This document shows, in pieces, positions 50,082 through 58,329 of a stretch of DNA of 64,000 nucleotides; position 1 is the stretch's first letter; every line of letters begins with the position of its first letter. The notes beneath the pieces were generated by a model. That model did no database searches, had not been told where the DNA came from, and was given only the letters and a program-made list of their open reading frames with translations. The translations under genes were made by a program, and so were the position numbers. Location: contig CAVYKB010000003.1 in assembly GCA_963768975.1 (NCBI GenBank), forward strand, positions 208,453-272,452. The letters are read 5' to 3'. This DNA is from CADCTB01 sp963768975. Lineage in GTDB: Bacteria > Actinomycetota > Acidimicrobiia > Acidimicrobiales > AC-14.

Positions 50082-50993
50082 ATGGCCGGGCTCCGCCGCC
50101 ACCCCACGCCGGCCCCCGGCCCGCCGGTGTACGCCGGCGACTTCCCCGACCCCTGCGTCGTCGTCGTCGCCGGTGCGTGGTACGCCTACGGCACCCAGGC
50201 CGGGGGCCGCAACGTCCCCGTCCTGCGCTCTGCCGACCTGCGGACGTGGGAGCCGGTGGCTGACGCCCTCCCAACCGTTCCCGCCTGGGCGCGGGCCGGC
50301 CGCACATGGTCGCCGGCGGTCCTGCCCCGGGGCGACGGGTTCGTCCTGTACCCGGTCCTGTGGGAGCCCCGGTCGAACCGCCAGTGCATCGGGCTCCTGA
50401 CGGGTCCGTCGCCGGTGGGGCCCTTCACCGACCGGGCCGGCGGGCCGTTCGTCTTCCAGCTGCGCCGGGGCGGCTCGATCGACCCGAGCCCCTTCGTCGA
50501 TGACGACGGCACCGCGTACCTGTTCTGGAAGAGCGACGAGAACGCCGTGCACAAGCCCCCCAACCTCTGGGGCCAGCAGCTCACCGCCGACGGCCTGGAC
50601 CTGGTGGGGGAGCCGGTCCAGCTCCTGCGCCAGGACCGGGCGTGGGAGGAGCCGCTCATCGAGGCGCCGGCCGTGGTGCGCGACGGCGGCACCTATTACC
50701 TCTTCTACTCGGCCAACTGGTGGGAGTCGGAGCGGTATGGCATCGGCTACGCCACCGCCACGTCACCGCTCGGCCCCTACCGCAAGGCAACCAAGCATGG
50801 GCCGTGGTTGGGCTCGGGCCCCCACGCCCTGGGGCCGGGCGGCCAGGAGTTCTTCCTCGACGCCGGCGGGGCGCGACGCATGGCCTTCCATGCCTGGACG
50901 CCCGATGCGGTGGGCTACCGCCAAGGCGGCCGACGGGCCCTGGGCATCGCCGGCGTGGGCTTCGTCGACGGAGCGCCGGTCGTTCAGCCCTGA
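50082..50993 (+). CDS. glycoside hydrolase family 43
   Basis: A 303-residue five-bladed beta-propeller glycosidase. The three catalytic acids can be placed: the general base Asp in G-D-F-P-D-P-C-V, the pKa-modulating Asp in S-I-D-P-S-P-F, and the general acid Glu in L-I-E-A-P-A-V-V. W-S-P-A-V and Y-Y-L-F-Y-S-A-N-W-W also match. Family members cut arabinan, xylan or galactan side chains. There is no signal peptide, so it probably acts on imported oligosaccharides. ATG 50082 was chosen over an earlier GTG inside the PPK2 region. Its end overlaps the next gene by 10 bases. Confidence 0.87.
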   Translation: MAGLRRHPTPAPGPPVYAGDFPDPCVVVVAGAWYAYGTQAGGRNVPVLRSADLRTWEPVADALPTVPAWARAGRTWSPAVLPRGDGFVLYPVLWEPRSNRQCIGLLTGPSPVGPFTDRAGGPFVFQLRRGGSIDPSPFVDDDGTAYLFWKSDENAVHKPPNLWGQQLTADGLDLVGEPVQLLRQDRAWEEPLIEAPAVVRDGGTYYLFYSANWWESERYGIGYATATSPLGPYRKATKHGPWLGSGPHALGPGGQEFFLDAGGARRMAFHAWTPDAVGYRQGGRRALGIAGVGFVDGAPVVQP

Positions 50994-52096
50994 CCGGCGC
51001 CAGCGAGCCGGCGGAAGGCGGCGGCCGCCGGCCGGGGCCGGCGCTCGATGTCGAACAGGCCCACCGGCGTCACCTCCAGCACGGGCCGGGTGAGGGTCGT
51101 GTGCCAGTCGTGCTGGTCGCCGCGCGAGTACCAGCAGATGCCGACGAACGGCAACCCCTCGTCCCGCAGCGCCATCCCCTCGGCGTACAAAGCCTCCAGC
51201 CACGCCGGCCCCTCCTCGGGCTCGAGGCCCAGATTCGACGTCTCGGCCACCATGAACGGCACCCCGTAGCGCCGGTGGAAGTCCCGGGCCAGCGCCGCGT
51301 ACGAGCGGCCGTCGGCGGGCACCGACACCGGGTAGTAGTCGTGGCCGGCGACGACGCCGTCGCGGCAGGCCAGTTCCCGGAGCTGCGCCCGCACCCTTTC
51401 GTCAAGCCGGTCGACGGCGCCGGCGATCGACGCGTCCGGCTCGACCCCGTAGCGGAAGTCGAACGACAGCTGCCGGAAGGCGTTGCCCCGGGCAGCGTCG
51501 ACGTCGAACCCGAGGGCCTCGGAGTGCAGGAATGTCGCCGGACGGTCGGCCCGGATGGCCGCCGAGGCCGAGAGGTCGGCCACGCACAGCTGGCCGAGCG
51601 TGCGTACGAACGTCGCCTCGTCGGTCACGGACTCGTTCCAGATGCCGATGCCTGTCGAGAAGTGGGCCGTGATGAACGGCTCGTTCACCGGGGTGAACCA
51701 CGCCGGCTCCCGGTACCGGCGCAGGAAGGCCTCGGTGTAGCGCAGGAAGGCGCCGGGCAGGCCGGGGTCGGCCACGCCCGTGAGCCAGTCCGGCGCCCCG
51801 AAGTGCAGCAGGTCCACCACCGCCACCAGCCCGGCGGCCGCACAGCCGGCCAGAGCCCGGTCCCAGAGCTCCCACGAGAAACCCCGGGGGCCGTCGGGCT
51901 GCACCCGCCGCCAGTTGACCCCGTAGCGGACGTGCGTGGCTCCAAGGGCGGCAATGTCGGCGAGGTCCTGCTCCATCCGGGCCAAGTGGCCCGTGGTCTC
52001 CATCTGGTCGACCCGGACCCGCCGGCCCTGGTAGTTCACCACCGGGTCGGAGCTCTCCTCGCCGACCATCCAGTAGAAGGGAAGCGGGGCGGCCAT
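50984..52096 (-). CDS. clan GH-A glycosidase, GH1-like
   Basis: A 370-residue TIM-barrel glycosidase. Y-G-V-N-W-R-R-V-Q-P-D-G lies in strand 2. The acid/base Glu is in F-T-P-V-N-E-P-F and the nucleophile Glu in M-V-A-E-T-S-N-L-G. The F-H-like V-V-D-L-L-H-F-G-A-P-D-W-L strand also fits GH1. It is shorter than classic beta-glucosidases (about 450). Relatives of this size occur fused to dTDP-rhamnose reductase; here it stands alone. No signal peptide is visible. It is divergent from galK, with only 23 bases between starts. Confidence 0.85.
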   Translation of the reverse strand: MAAPLPFYWMVGEESSDPVVNYQGRRVRVDQMETTGHLARMEQDLADIAALGATHVRYGVNWRRVQPDGPRGFSWELWDRALAGCAAAGLVAVVDLLHFGAPDWLTGVADPGLPGAFLRYTEAFLRRYREPAWFTPVNEPFITAHFSTGIGIWNESVTDEATFVRTLGQLCVADLSASAAIRADRPATFLHSEALGFDVDAARGNAFRQLSFDFRYGVEPDASIAGAVDRLDERVRAQLRELACRDGVVAGHDYYPVSVPADGRSYAALARDFHRRYGVPFMVAETSNLGLEPEEGPAWLEALYAEGMALRDEGLPFVGICWYSRGDQHDWHTTLTRPVLEVTPVGLFDIERRPRPAAAAFRRLAGAGQG

Positions 52097-52119
52097 GGGT
52101 GGGTCCGACGGTACCTACC

Positions 52120-53124
52120 ATGAGCGCCGTGCGAGCGTTCGCCCCGGGGCGGGTCAACCTGATCGGGGACCACACCGACTACACCGGGGGGTGGGCCCTC
52201 CCGATGGCCATCGAGTGGGGGACCACGGTGGAGGTGGAGCGGGTCGGCACCCGCGTGGAGCTCACCTCGACCGTGGAGCCGGCGCCGGCGGTCGTCGACC
52301 TCGACGTCGCCGACCCACGGGCCGTGGAACCGGCGTGGGCCCGGTACGTGGCCGGCGTGGTGGCCGTGGTCCGGCCCGACGTGGGTGCGGTGGGCACGGT
52401 GTCGACCACCCTGCCGGTGGGCGCCGGCCTGTCGTCGAGCGCTGCGCTCGAGGTGGCGGTCGCCCTCGCCCTTGGCTTCGACGGCACGCCGCACGAGCTG
52501 GCCCTCGCCTGCCAGGACGCCGAGCACCGGGCGTCGGGCGTCCCCAGCGGTGTGATGGACCAGCTGGCCTCGGCCGAGGGGCTGGCCGGCCACGCCCTGC
52601 TCATGGACTTCGCCGCCTTGGAAGTGACACCCGTGCCGATGCCCGCCGGCCTCGACGTGGTCGTCGTCCACTCGGGGCAGGCCCGCGCGCTCGCCGGCTC
52701 GGCCTACGCCCAGCGGCGGGCCGAGTGCGAGGCCGCCCAGGAGATCATCGGCCCGCTGCGAGATGCCAGCGAGTACCACCTGGCCCGGCTCGAGGATCCC
52801 CTGCTCCTGCGCCGGGCCCGTCACGTCGTCACCGAGAACCGCCGGGTGCTTCAGTTCGCCGACTGCCTCTGGATGGGCGACCTCGCCGGCGCCGGCAAGC
52901 TGATGGCTGACAGCCACGCCAGCCTGGCCACCGACTTCGAAGTGTCCACGCCCGCGCTCGACGCGTTGGTGGCCGAGCTCTCCGCCGTCTCCGGCGTGTA
53001 CGGCGCCCGGCTGACCGGCGCGGGGTTCGGCGGGTGCGTCGTGGCCCTCGCCGACGCCGCCAGCCCGGTGCGCGGCTGGCGCCTCCACCCCTCGCCGGGT
53101 GCCACGACCGTCCGTTCCGGGTAG
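52120..53124 (+). CDS. galK: galactokinase
   Basis: A 334-residue GHMP kinase phosphorylating galactose at C1. The signature G-R-V-N-L-I-G-D-H-T-D-Y (11-22) has Asp where Glu is commoner, which the family allows. The ATP loop is L-P-V-G-A-G-L-S-S-S-A-A-L-E. The catalytic-Asp region is S-G-V-M-D-Q-L-A-S-A, and motif 3 is L-T-G-A-G-F-G-G-C-V-V. The length is about 50 residues below typical galactokinases. ATG 52120 is preferred to ATG 52099, which adds six residues with no similarity. galT and galE are not adjacent. Confidence 0.9.
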   Translation: MSAVRAFAPGRVNLIGDHTDYTGGWALPMAIEWGTTVEVERVGTRVELTSTVEPAPAVVDLDVADPRAVEPAWARYVAGVVAVVRPDVGAVGTVSTTLPVGAGLSSSAALEVAVALALGFDGTPHELALACQDAEHRASGVPSGVMDQLASAEGLAGHALLMDFAALEVTPVPMPAGLDVVVVHSGQARALAGSAYAQRRAECEAAQEIIGPLRDASEYHLARLEDPLLLRRARHVVTENRRVLQFADCLWMGDLAGAGKLMADSHASLATDFEVSTPALDALVAELSAVSGVYGARLTGAGFGGCVVALADAASPVRGWRLHPSPGATTVRSG

Positions 53125-53239
53125 CAGGGCAGTAGAATGCCCCGGTTGGAAAGAATGGAAGCGAATCTCAGAGGCAGCGGCGCCCCCGGCGCACAGGTGG
53201 CCGGCTCGGGCGCGCCCCGTTCCTCGGTATGAACGCACG

Positions 53240-53770
53240 ATGACCCCGTACGAGATCCTCGGTATTGGTCCCAAGGCCAAGCCGGCGGAGATCACCGCCG
53301 CCTACCGGGTCCTGGCCCAGATCTTCCACCCTGACCGCTTCGCCGGCGCACCCGCAGCCGTGCAGAAGGAGGCGGAGCGGCGGATGAGCGAGGTCAACGA
53401 CGCCTACGCATTCTTCCGGGGCAGCAACAACAGTTCCGGCGAGAACTCGGTGGCCCGCACCCGGGCCGCGCAGGCCGCGGCCCAGACCCCCTGGCACGAG
53501 GTTGTGCGCCACCGGGCCCAGGCCGAGGCCCGGGCCAAGGAGGCCCGGCGGGCGAAGGAGGAGAGCGCCCGCCAGGGCAAGGCCATCAGCCGGCCCAAGA
53601 CCGGTGGCCCGAAGCTGTCCCTCGCCGGCATGGGCGAGGCCCTGCACACGAACAAGATCACGTGCCGGGAGTGCAAGAGCATCCAGTGGTTGCCCGACGG
53701 CTGGCGGGAGCGACTGGACGAGACCGACTACTACTGCTCGATCTGCTCGCGCCTCATTCTCGCCCGCTGA
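53240..53770 (+). CDS. J-domain protein with C-terminal zinc-ribbon-like motif
   Basis: A 176-residue DnaJ-like co-chaperone. The J domain spans residues 2-65 with the essential H-P-D at 30-32 (I-F-H-P-D-R-F). Residues about 75-115 are a charged Ala/Arg helix. The C-terminus has C142-x2-C145 and C166-x2-C169, with W-L-P-D-G-W between, forming a likely zinc site. It lacks the G/F region and DnaJ client domain, so it would stimulate DnaK for a special client. A 7-bp hairpin spans its stop codon. Confidence 0.85.
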   Translation: MTPYEILGIGPKAKPAEITAAYRVLAQIFHPDRFAGAPAAVQKEAERRMSEVNDAYAFFRGSNNSSGENSVARTRAAQAAAQTPWHEVVRHRAQAEARAKEARRAKEESARQGKAISRPKTGGPKLSLAGMGEALHTNKITCRECKSIQWLPDGWRERLDETDYYCSICSRLILAR

Positions 53771-53779
53771 GCGCGGGCG
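53761..53779. terminator. short hairpin over the stop codon of the J-domain gene
   Basis: CGCCCGC (53761-53767) pairs with GCGGGCG (53773-53779) around TGAGC, which contains the stop codon. No T-run follows, so it is at best a weak or factor-assisted terminator. Confidence 0.35.
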
Positions 53780-53956
53780 GTATTTCACCTGTAGCGGTCG
53801 TTCTCTTTGACGCGTCCCTTGTGACTGTCCATTCACTCTATGTTTTGAACACCCTCCGGCCGCGCTCTATGTTTCACACACTCTTTCGCCCCCCACAGGC
53901 CACGCATACAATCCGCGGGTCGTAGGCATTTCTGGCCCACATGGAGGTAGCACCGA

Positions 53957-54211
53957 GTGGCTTTGTGGTGGATAGGCAACATCGTCCTCATAGCAGTCGT
54001 GGCACCCGTGTGCCTGCTGTTCCTGAACCGCGTCCTGCGGCCGATCTTCGAGATCAAGCGGTACGTCGATGACGTGCTCGACCACGGCGTGAAGCTGACC
54101 GGCACGCTGGACTGCGTGCCGAACCTGATCCGGTCGTGCGAGCTGACGGGTATGGCCCGCCTCAACGTGACCCGCTACGGCCTGGCGCTCGCCCGGCTCC
54201 TGCCCCAGTAA
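53957..54211 (+). CDS. small membrane-anchored protein, first gene of an unknown three-gene operon
   Basis: An 84-residue protein. Residues 3-25 are a membrane span (W-I-G-N-I-V-L-I-A-V-V-A-P-V-C-L-L-F). The rest is a cytoplasmic or extracytoplasmic helix-rich tail with K-R-Y-V-D-D-V-L-D-H-G-V-K-L-T-G and L-D-C-V-P-N-L-I-R-S-C. GTG 53957 has GGAGG nine bases upstream. The sequence is not recognised. Gene 2 of the operon has a comparable span-plus-tail plan with its own D-D/N-D-V segment. Confidence 0.75.
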   Translation: MALWWIGNIVLIAVVAPVCLLFLNRVLRPIFEIKRYVDDVLDHGVKLTGTLDCVPNLIRSCELTGMARLNVTRYGLALARLLPQ

Positions 54212-54248
54212 TCGACTTCTCCCTGTACCTGCGAACGGAAAGGACACG

Positions 54249-54548
54249 ATGGGCGCTGCCACGATCGTGACGCTGTTGGGGGTGGCCATCATCGTGGCCG
54301 CCATCGCTCTCTACCTGATCATCATCTCCTCGACCCTGAACCACGTGAGCTACACGCTGGGCACCGTGATCATCGGCGTGAAGGCCATCGTCGCCCAGAC
54401 CGACCCGGTGCCGAAGTACGTGGGCATCATCCTGAACGACGTCACCGCCATCGACCAGGCGGCCAAGCAGCTGCTGGCGTGGGGTGAGCGCTCGGGCGCC
54501 GATTTCGCCACCGCGTACACGACCACCTCCTACGTCGCCGCCACCTAG
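54249..54548 (+). CDS. small membrane-anchored protein, second gene of the unknown operon
   Basis: A 99-residue protein. Residues 5-27 form a span (I-V-T-L-L-G-V-A-I-I-V-A-A-I-A-L-Y-L-I-I-I). The tail contains H-V-S-Y-T-L-G-T-V-I-I-G-V-K-A-I, then P-K-Y-V-G-I-I-L-N-D-V-T-A-I-D-Q-A. GGAAAGGA precedes the ATG at 54249. It ends four bases before the third gene. Not recognised; conserved-looking hydrophobic pattern and tight operon structure support a real gene. Confidence 0.75.
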   Translation: MGAATIVTLLGVAIIVAAIALYLIIISSTLNHVSYTLGTVIIGVKAIVAQTDPVPKYVGIILNDVTAIDQAAKQLLAWGERSGADFATAYTTTSYVAAT

Positions 54549-54551
54549 CCC

Positions 54552-55313
54552 ATGGCAACGCTGATCAAGAAAGGCCGCAAGGGCGGCCAGCGCGGCAGCG
54601 AGGAGCCCATGGCCATGCCCGAGGCCGTCTCGCCCGAGCCTGTCTCCGAGGCCGAGCCGCCGGCTCCCGCTCCCCACACGCCGAGCACAGCGGTGGTTGA
54701 CACCCGCAAGCCGCCGAAGCCGCCGGGCCCGCCGGTCGACACGACGCCGTTCATCTCCTACCCGGCGTCGGACGACTACGCGGGCCCCGTGCCCGCCAAC
54801 TTCCCCCGGTCCTACGGCAACGCCACTCCCTACGACGTGGGTGCCGAGTACGCCCCGCCCGCCGGCGCCGAAGACTTCCAGCTGCCGAACCGCTACATCC
54901 CGGCCGAGCCGCCTCCCTCACGGGAGCCGCCGGCGCCCAAGGGCGGGCTGTTGCAACGGGTGTTGCTGTTCTCTGGCGAAACCAAGCCCGAGGAGCGCGA
55001 CCGGGTCGCGGCCGAGGAGTTCCAGCAGGCCATCGAACCCGTGCTGGAGTACATGAGGGTCCAGAACCCCGACGCGTCCACGCCCGAAGAGGCGGCCCAG
55101 ATCTGGGCGGAGAACCAGGGCGAGATCACGCCCGACCCCAACGGCGGCTCCTACGTCTACGGGGACGCCTTCGACGCTGACGCCCGGGTCTACTACCGGC
55201 TCCTGCGCCGGGACTACGAGAAGACCCCTCGCCCGTCGGAGAAGCAGAAGCGGAGCGTGTCCCACCACCTGCACGGCATCTACGGCAAGCTGCCCGGCAC
55301 GCGCGGCTGGTAA
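54552..55313 (+). CDS. proline-rich cytoplasmic protein, third gene of the unknown operon
   Basis: A 253-residue protein. The first 120 residues are Pro/Glu-rich and probably unstructured (P-K-P-P-G-P-P-V-D-T). The C-terminal 130 residues look folded: P-E-E-R-D-R-V-A-A-E-E-F-Q-Q-A-I-E-P-V-L-E-Y, then Y-V-Y-G-D-A-F-D-A-D-A-R-V-Y-Y-R-L-L-R-R-D-Y. No known domain was identified. It closes the operon and is followed 16 bases later by a strong terminator. With two short membrane anchors before it, a membrane-associated complex is conceivable. Confidence 0.75.
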   Translation: MATLIKKGRKGGQRGSEEPMAMPEAVSPEPVSEAEPPAPAPHTPSTAVVDTRKPPKPPGPPVDTTPFISYPASDDYAGPVPANFPRSYGNATPYDVGAEYAPPAGAEDFQLPNRYIPAEPPPSREPPAPKGGLLQRVLLFSGETKPEERDRVAAEEFQQAIEPVLEYMRVQNPDASTPEEAAQIWAENQGEITPDPNGGSYVYGDAFDADARVYYRLLRRDYEKTPRPSEKQKRSVSHHLHGIYGKLPGTRGW

Positions 55314-55329
55314 CTCCACCACAGACGCA

Positions 55330-55366
55330 AAAGAGCCCCGGCCGGATGTCCCGGCCGGGGCTCTTT
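55330..55366. terminator. strong bidirectional intrinsic terminator
   Basis: AAAGAGCCCCGGCCGG (55330-55345) pairs perfectly with CCGGCCGGGGCTCTTT (55351-55366) around a 5-base loop. The arm ends give A/T-rich flanks on both strands. It lies between the end of the unknown operon (plus) and the end of the YceI gene (minus), serving both. Confidence 0.92.
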
Positions 55367-55378
55367 CTTCCTCGCGGA

Positions 55379-55930
55379 TCAGGCGGACGGCAGGTCGAGC
55401 GTCAGCTCGAAGTCGACGTCGTCGCGCAGCTTGATGGCGCCCATCATGGCCGAGAACGGCTTGATGCCGAAGTCCTTCTGGGAAATGCTCGTCTTGGCCG
55501 TCACCGTGGTTCCGTTGACGTTGACGGCGAGGTTCACCGGGCGGGTGGTGCCGACGACGGTCATGTTGCCGGCCACGTTGAAGTTCGGCTCCGAGCCGCT
55601 CACCGAGGTGGAGGAGAACGTCAGGTTCGGGTGCCGGTCCGTGTGGAGGACATCCTCTTCCATGTTCTTGTTGATCTTCTTGCGGTCCTTGTCGCTCAGC
55701 GACATCATGCCGCCGACGGTCTCGAGGATCTCGATCGAGCGGGCATCGATGGTGAGCTCCGCACTCGAGGCCGCGGGGTTGTCGCCGTCGACGTTGAGCG
55801 TGCCGCTCCACCTGGTGGGCGACAGGATGAGGTCATGGGCCAGCTTGGCCCCCATGCCGTCCTTGTAGCTCTTGATCAGCAGCTTGCCGTTCTCGGGACC
55901 GATCGCGTGTGAACCACTCTTGATGTTGAT
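55379..55930 (-). CDS. YceI family protein, apparent ATC start
   Basis: A 183-residue lipocalin-like protein that binds isoprenoid-type lipids in the YceI family. The conserved opening (H-A-I-G-P-E-N-G-K-L-L-I-K-S-Y, then K-L-A-H-D-L-I) requires translation to begin upstream of the only ATG (55855). Between that ATG and the in-frame TGA there is no ATG, GTG or TTG. AGAGGAG is followed six bases later by ATC at 55930, which fits a start. The end has F-G-I-K-P-F-S-A-M-M-G-A-I-K-L-R-D-D-V-D-F. No signal peptide is present, so it is cytoplasmic. A mutated ATG or a sequence error is the alternative. Confidence 0.85.
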   Translation of the reverse strand: MNIKSGSHAIGPENGKLLIKSYKDGMGAKLAHDLILSPTRWSGTLNVDGDNPAASSAELTIDARSIEILETVGGMMSLSDKDRKKINKNMEEDVLHTDRHPNLTFSSTSVSGSEPNFNVAGNMTVVGTTRPVNLAVNVNGTTVTAKTSISQKDFGIKPFSAMMGAIKLRDDVDFELTLDLPSA

Positions 55931-56025
55931 GTGTTGCTCCTCTCAGGCCGGCGCGCTGAACAGGAAATGCCCGCGCCGAGTTGGACAGATCGGCAGCGTA
56001 TCCCGGGAGGTCCGCCGGCACGAAC

Positions 56026-58293
56026 TCAGAACGCACGGCGGGCGGCGATCGCCGCTTGGCCGATGCTTATTCCTCCGTCGTTCGGCGGGATCAGGCGGTG
56101 GATCAGCACCCGGAGGCCGGCCGCCTGCAGCTCGCCGGCCACCACCGCAGTGAGGCGGGCGTTCTGGAAGACGCCGCCGCTGAGAGCGACGGTGTCGAGG
56201 CCGTTCTCGGCGGCCGCCGTGGCCGCGGCGCCGGCCACGCCGCGGCCTAGGCCGGCGTGGAAGCCGGCGGCGATCTCCGCCGGCGGCGTGCCGGCGTCAC
56301 GGGCGGCGACGATCCTCGCGATGAGCGGAGCCGGGTCCAGTACCCCGCCGACGACGGCGAGCTCGTAGCCGCCGGGGCCGGCGAGGGGCTGGCCTGCGGC
56401 CGCCGCCTCCAGCTCGATCGCGGCCTGGGCCTCGTAGGTGATGCGGATGCGCAGCCCGAGGAGGGCGGCCACCGCGTCGAAGAGGCGGCCGGCGCTGGAG
56501 GTGCGCAGGACGTCGGGGCGCCGGGCCAGTTGCAGGACGGCCTCCCAGCGGTCGTCGACCGTGCGGCCATAGCGTTCGGCGGCCTCCGGTCCCAGGGTCT
56601 CGGCCAGCCAGGCGACGGCCATGCGCCAGGGCTCGCGGGCGGCCCGGTCGCCGCCGGGGAGGGCCACCGGGCGGAGGTGGCCCACCCGGCGGTAGCCGTC
56701 GAGGTCGGCAACCAGCAGCTCACCGCCCCAGGCGGTGCCGTCGGTGCCCATGCCCAGGCCGTCGAAGGCGACGCCCAGGACCGCTTCGGTGCGGCCGTGC
56801 TCGACCAGGCAGGAGGCGATGTGGGCGTGGTGGTGCTGCACGCCGACCGCGGGCAGGTCCAGCTCGGCCGCGAACTTGGTGGAGAGGTACTCGGGGTGCA
56901 GGTCGTGGGCGACGACCTGGGGCGTCACGCCGGTGAGGCCGCAGAGATGGTCGACGGCCTGGAGGAACGACCGGTAGGCGGCCAGGTGCTCGAGGTCGCC
57001 GATGTGGTGGCTGCCCACCACGTTGTCGCCCTTCGCCACCGCCACCGTGCTCTTCAGCTCTGCCCCCACGGCCAGCACGTGATGGAGGGCTGGCGTCGGC
57101 AGGGTAACGGGCTCAGGGGCGTACCCTCGGGAGCGCCGCACCATCTGCTTGCTGGCCGCCCGAACGACAGAATCATCACATCTGATGTGGATGGGTCGGT
57201 CGTGGGTGAGGATGGCATCGACCATGGGGCCGAGGCGGGCCAGGGCGTCGGTGTCGTCGTGGGCGATCGGTTCGTCCGACAGGTTCCCGCTGGTCATCAC
57301 CAGCGGGCGGCCGGCGCCGGCCAGCAGCTGATGGTGGAGCGGGGTGTACGCCAGCATCAGGCCCAGCTCGGGCAGGTTGGGCGCGACTCCCGCGGCCAGA
57401 CCAGCGTCACGCCGGGGCGTAAGCACGATGGGCCGGCGGGGCGAGGCCAGCGCCCTTTCGGCCTCGGACCCGAGGTCGCACAGATCCCGGGCCATCGCCA
57501 AGTCGACCATGAGGGCGAAGGGCTTGTCGTCCCGGGCCTTGCGCCGGCGCAGCTCGGCGACCGCTTCCTCCGAGGTGGCGTCGCAGGCAAGGTGATAGCC
57601 GCCGAGGCCCTTCACCGCCATGATCCGGCCCTCGAGCAGGAGCTCCACCGAGGTCTCCAGCGCCTCTCCGGCCTTGGCCAGGACGTCGCCCTCGGCCGAG
57701 AGCAGGCTCAGCTGGGGCCCGCACGCCGGGCAGCACGTCGGCTCGGCGTGGAAGCGCCGGTCGGCCGGGTCCTCGTACTCCCGCCGGCAGTCGGCGCACA
57801 TGGTGAAGCCGGCCATGGTGGTCGACGCCCGGTCGTAGGGGATCGACTTGATGATCGTGTACCGCGGCCCGCAGTTGGTGCAGTTGACGAATGGGTAGCC
57901 GAACCGCCGGTCGGTGGGGTCGGCCAGCTCCCGGAGGCAGTCGTCGCACGTGGCCACGTCGACGGGCACGGCGACCGCCGGCGAGCCGGCGTCCCGGCTG
58001 TCGACCACCGTGAAGCCGGCGCCTCCGGTCGGCGCCAGGACCTCGGCCACCAGCGACTCGATGCGGGCCAGCGGCGGCGCCTCGTCCACCAGCCGCTCGG
58101 CCAGGCGGTCCAGGGCCGGCGCCGGCCCTTCGGCCTCGAGGATCACGCCCTGGCTGTCGTTGCCCACCCACCCGGCCAGCCCCAGGTCGGCGGCCAGCCG
58201 GTACACGAAGGGCCGGAACCCGACACCCTGGACGGTGCCGGTGACCCGGAGGCGCCGGCGCTCCGCCAGCGTTTGGTCAATTGGGGGTGCCAT
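56026..58293 (-). CDS. hypF: carbamoyltransferase HypF
   Basis: A 755-residue enzyme making the carbamoyl group that becomes the cyanide ligands of [NiFe]-hydrogenase. Domains in order: acylphosphatase (residues 10-100, V-Q-G-V-G-F-R-P-F-V-Y-R-L), two zinc fingers (C-D-D-C...C-T-N-C-G and C-A-D-C...C-P-A-C-G, 115-195), YrdC-like domain (K-G-L-G-G-Y-H-L-A-C-D), and Kae1-like carbamoyltransferase (H-H-H-A-H-I-A-S-C, then A-L-S-G-G-V-F-Q-N). ATG 58293. It is the last gene of the leftward hypC-D-E-F run, 36 bases after hypE. Confidence 0.96.
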   Translation of the reverse strand: MAPPIDQTLAERRRLRVTGTVQGVGFRPFVYRLAADLGLAGWVGNDSQGVILEAEGPAPALDRLAERLVDEAPPLARIESLVAEVLAPTGGAGFTVVDSRDAGSPAVAVPVDVATCDDCLRELADPTDRRFGYPFVNCTNCGPRYTIIKSIPYDRASTTMAGFTMCADCRREYEDPADRRFHAEPTCCPACGPQLSLLSAEGDVLAKAGEALETSVELLLEGRIMAVKGLGGYHLACDATSEEAVAELRRRKARDDKPFALMVDLAMARDLCDLGSEAERALASPRRPIVLTPRRDAGLAAGVAPNLPELGLMLAYTPLHHQLLAGAGRPLVMTSGNLSDEPIAHDDTDALARLGPMVDAILTHDRPIHIRCDDSVVRAASKQMVRRSRGYAPEPVTLPTPALHHVLAVGAELKSTVAVAKGDNVVGSHHIGDLEHLAAYRSFLQAVDHLCGLTGVTPQVVAHDLHPEYLSTKFAAELDLPAVGVQHHHAHIASCLVEHGRTEAVLGVAFDGLGMGTDGTAWGGELLVADLDGYRRVGHLRPVALPGGDRAAREPWRMAVAWLAETLGPEAAERYGRTVDDRWEAVLQLARRPDVLRTSSAGRLFDAVAALLGLRIRITYEAQAAIELEAAAAGQPLAGPGGYELAVVGGVLDPAPLIARIVAARDAGTPPAEIAAGFHAGLGRGVAGAAATAAAENGLDTVALSGGVFQNARLTAVVAGELQAAGLRVLIHRLIPPNDGGISIGQAAIAARRAF

Positions 58294-58329
58294 AGCGCCT
58301 CGAATCGACCAGACGGTCGGGGAAGGGGC

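Noticed and set aside
53807..53844. A sigma-70-type promoter (TTGACG or TTGTGA with TATGTT) before the unknown three-gene operon
   Set aside because: The spacing between the hexamers does not fit 16 to 18 bases in any combination with a good -10 element.
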